Source of the DNA: Actinomycetes bacterium
Lineage (GTDB): Bacteria > Actinomycetota > Acidimicrobiia > Acidimicrobiales > RAAP-2
Direction: 5' to 3'
Length of the DNA: 21,499 nucleotides
Assembly: GCA_021801615.1 (NCBI GenBank)
Contig: JAJYXS010000210.1
Span: forward strand, 1-21,499
In this document: piece by piece, positions 20,807 through 21,499 of the stretch
How the letters are laid out: each line of letters begins with the position of its first letter
Position numbering within the stretch: position 1 is the stretch's first letter
Translations under genes and position numbers: made by a program
The notes under the pieces: generated by a model
What the model was told of the DNA's origin: nothing
The model's database searches: none
What the model saw: only the letters and a program-made list of their open reading frames with translations

Positions 20807-21499
20807 ATGGAGCGGCCTGACCTCGCACTTCTGCGTGGCGCGATCGACATGCACGCGCACACGTCACCTGCGCTCTTCAAGCGACACATCGACGACGCAG
20901 CCCTGGCCGAGACCGCCGCCTCGTACGGCATGCGCGGCTTCGTGCTGAAGGACCACGACGCCTCGACGACCGGCCGCGCGTACTACGTGAACCGCATGTA
21001 CCCCGGAGTCGAGTCGATCGGCGCGGTCGTGCTCAACCGCTCCGTCGGAGGTCTCAATCCCTACGTCGTCGAGGCGGCCATCCAGTACGGAGCGAGGGTC
21101 GTGTGGATGCCCTCGAACCACTCCAAGCACCACGCCGAGTACTTCGACACCCCTGACTACCCGCAGTTCGGCAGGCTGCGCAGGCAGCTCCCGGGCGAGG
21201 GTGTCACGGTGTTCGAAGAGGACGGGCACACGCTCAAGCCCGAAGCTCGCACGATCTGTGAGATCGTCGCCGAGAACGACGTCGCTCTGGCGACCGGTCA
21301 CCTGTCTTTGGCCGAGATCACCGCGATGCTCGACGCGGCTCGTGCCGCAGGGGTGACGCGCTTCATCGTCACGCATGCGAACTGGTCCCTGTGCAAGCTT
21401 GACCTCGAGGTGCAAAAGCAGCTCATCGAGAAAGGTGCCACCATCGAGTACGTCGCCTGCTCCTGCGTGTCGCCGATCTTCTGGGAGCAGAAGCCCGAG
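20807..21499 (+). CDS. DUF6282-like amidohydrolase-type protein, 3'-truncated by window edge
   Basis: The frame starts at ATG 20807 with GGAGG (20797-20801) five bases upstream and is open for 231 codons to the window end. Candidate metal ligands are spread as in metal-dependent hydrolases with a TIM-barrel-like layout: His16 and His18 in IDMHAHTSP, Asp49/His50 in LKDHD, His105 in MPSNHSKHH, His165 in ATGHLS and His190 in VTHANW. The overall pattern resembles proteins annotated DUF6282 (COG2159/PHP-like hydrolases), which I recognise only from memory. No signal peptide is present, so it is probably cytoplasmic. It is divergently transcribed from the tautomerase-aminotransferase-IclR-SDR operon and may act in the same pathway, for instance hydrolysing a lactone, amide or decarboxylating a keto acid. 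The specific reaction is unknown, and most of a typical protein is visible. Confidence 0.75.
   Translation, partial: MERPDLALLRGAIDMHAHTSPALFKRHIDDAALAETAASYGMRGFVLKDHDASTTGRAYYVNRMYPGVESIGAVVLNRSVGGLNPYVVEAAIQYGARVVWMPSNHSKHHAEYFDTPDYPQFGRLRRQLPGEGVTVFEEDGHTLKPEARTICEIVAENDVALATGHLSLAEITAMLDAARAAGVTRFIVTHANWSLCKLDLEVQKQLIEKGATIEYVACSCVSPIFWEQKPE

Overview
The window is high-GC, gene-dense bacterial DNA with many GTG/TTG starts and 1-4 bp stop/start overlaps. It encodes a fused OppD-OppF type ATPase and a hut (histidine utilisation) cluster whose members include HutF and an M20 amidohydrolase. Together these suggest a high-GC actinomycete-like bacterium (Actinomycetota, perhaps an Acidimicrobiia-like lineage). 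The phylum is an inference, because no rRNA or marker gene is present.

Left part, plus strand (2-8353). A C45-family acyltransferase/amidohydrolase, cut by the left edge, is followed by a KynB-like metal-dependent cyclase-family hydrolase. A leader with a plausible promoter precedes a complete family-5 peptide/nickel-type ABC importer: secreted binding protein, two permeases and one fused double ATPase.

Middle, plus strand (8443-15536). Directly downstream is a five-gene hut block: hutU, hutH, an M20 amidohydrolase, hutF and hutI, each stop touching or overlapping the next start. It encodes histidine -> urocanate -> imidazolonepropionate -> formiminoglutamate -> N-formylglutamate + ammonia. 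The last step, to glutamate + formate, has no hutG; the embedded M20 enzyme is the best candidate. Linkage to the importer suggests that histidine-containing peptides or conjugates are imported and catabolised.

Right part, mostly minus strand (15580-20666). Converging on hutI is a second binding protein, a close paralogue of the first, without its own permease or ATPase. Upstream of it, transcribed leftward, is a compact set: a 62-residue 4-oxalocrotonate tautomerase-like protein (TTG start exposing Pro1), a class III aminotransferase, an IclR regulator and an SDR oxidoreductase. This looks like an IclR-controlled catabolic operon of unknown substrate. Divergent from it, a DUF6282-like metal-hydrolase-type gene runs off the right edge.

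Smaller-scale structure includes three short tandem duplications with 24-25 bp period, and a 32-bp near-identical sequence at two hut gene junctions (hutH/M20 and hutF/hutI) whose five differences are all G versus A. There are also several inverted repeats in likely control regions. I saw no tRNA, rRNA, CRISPR array, insertion sequence or clear pseudogene.
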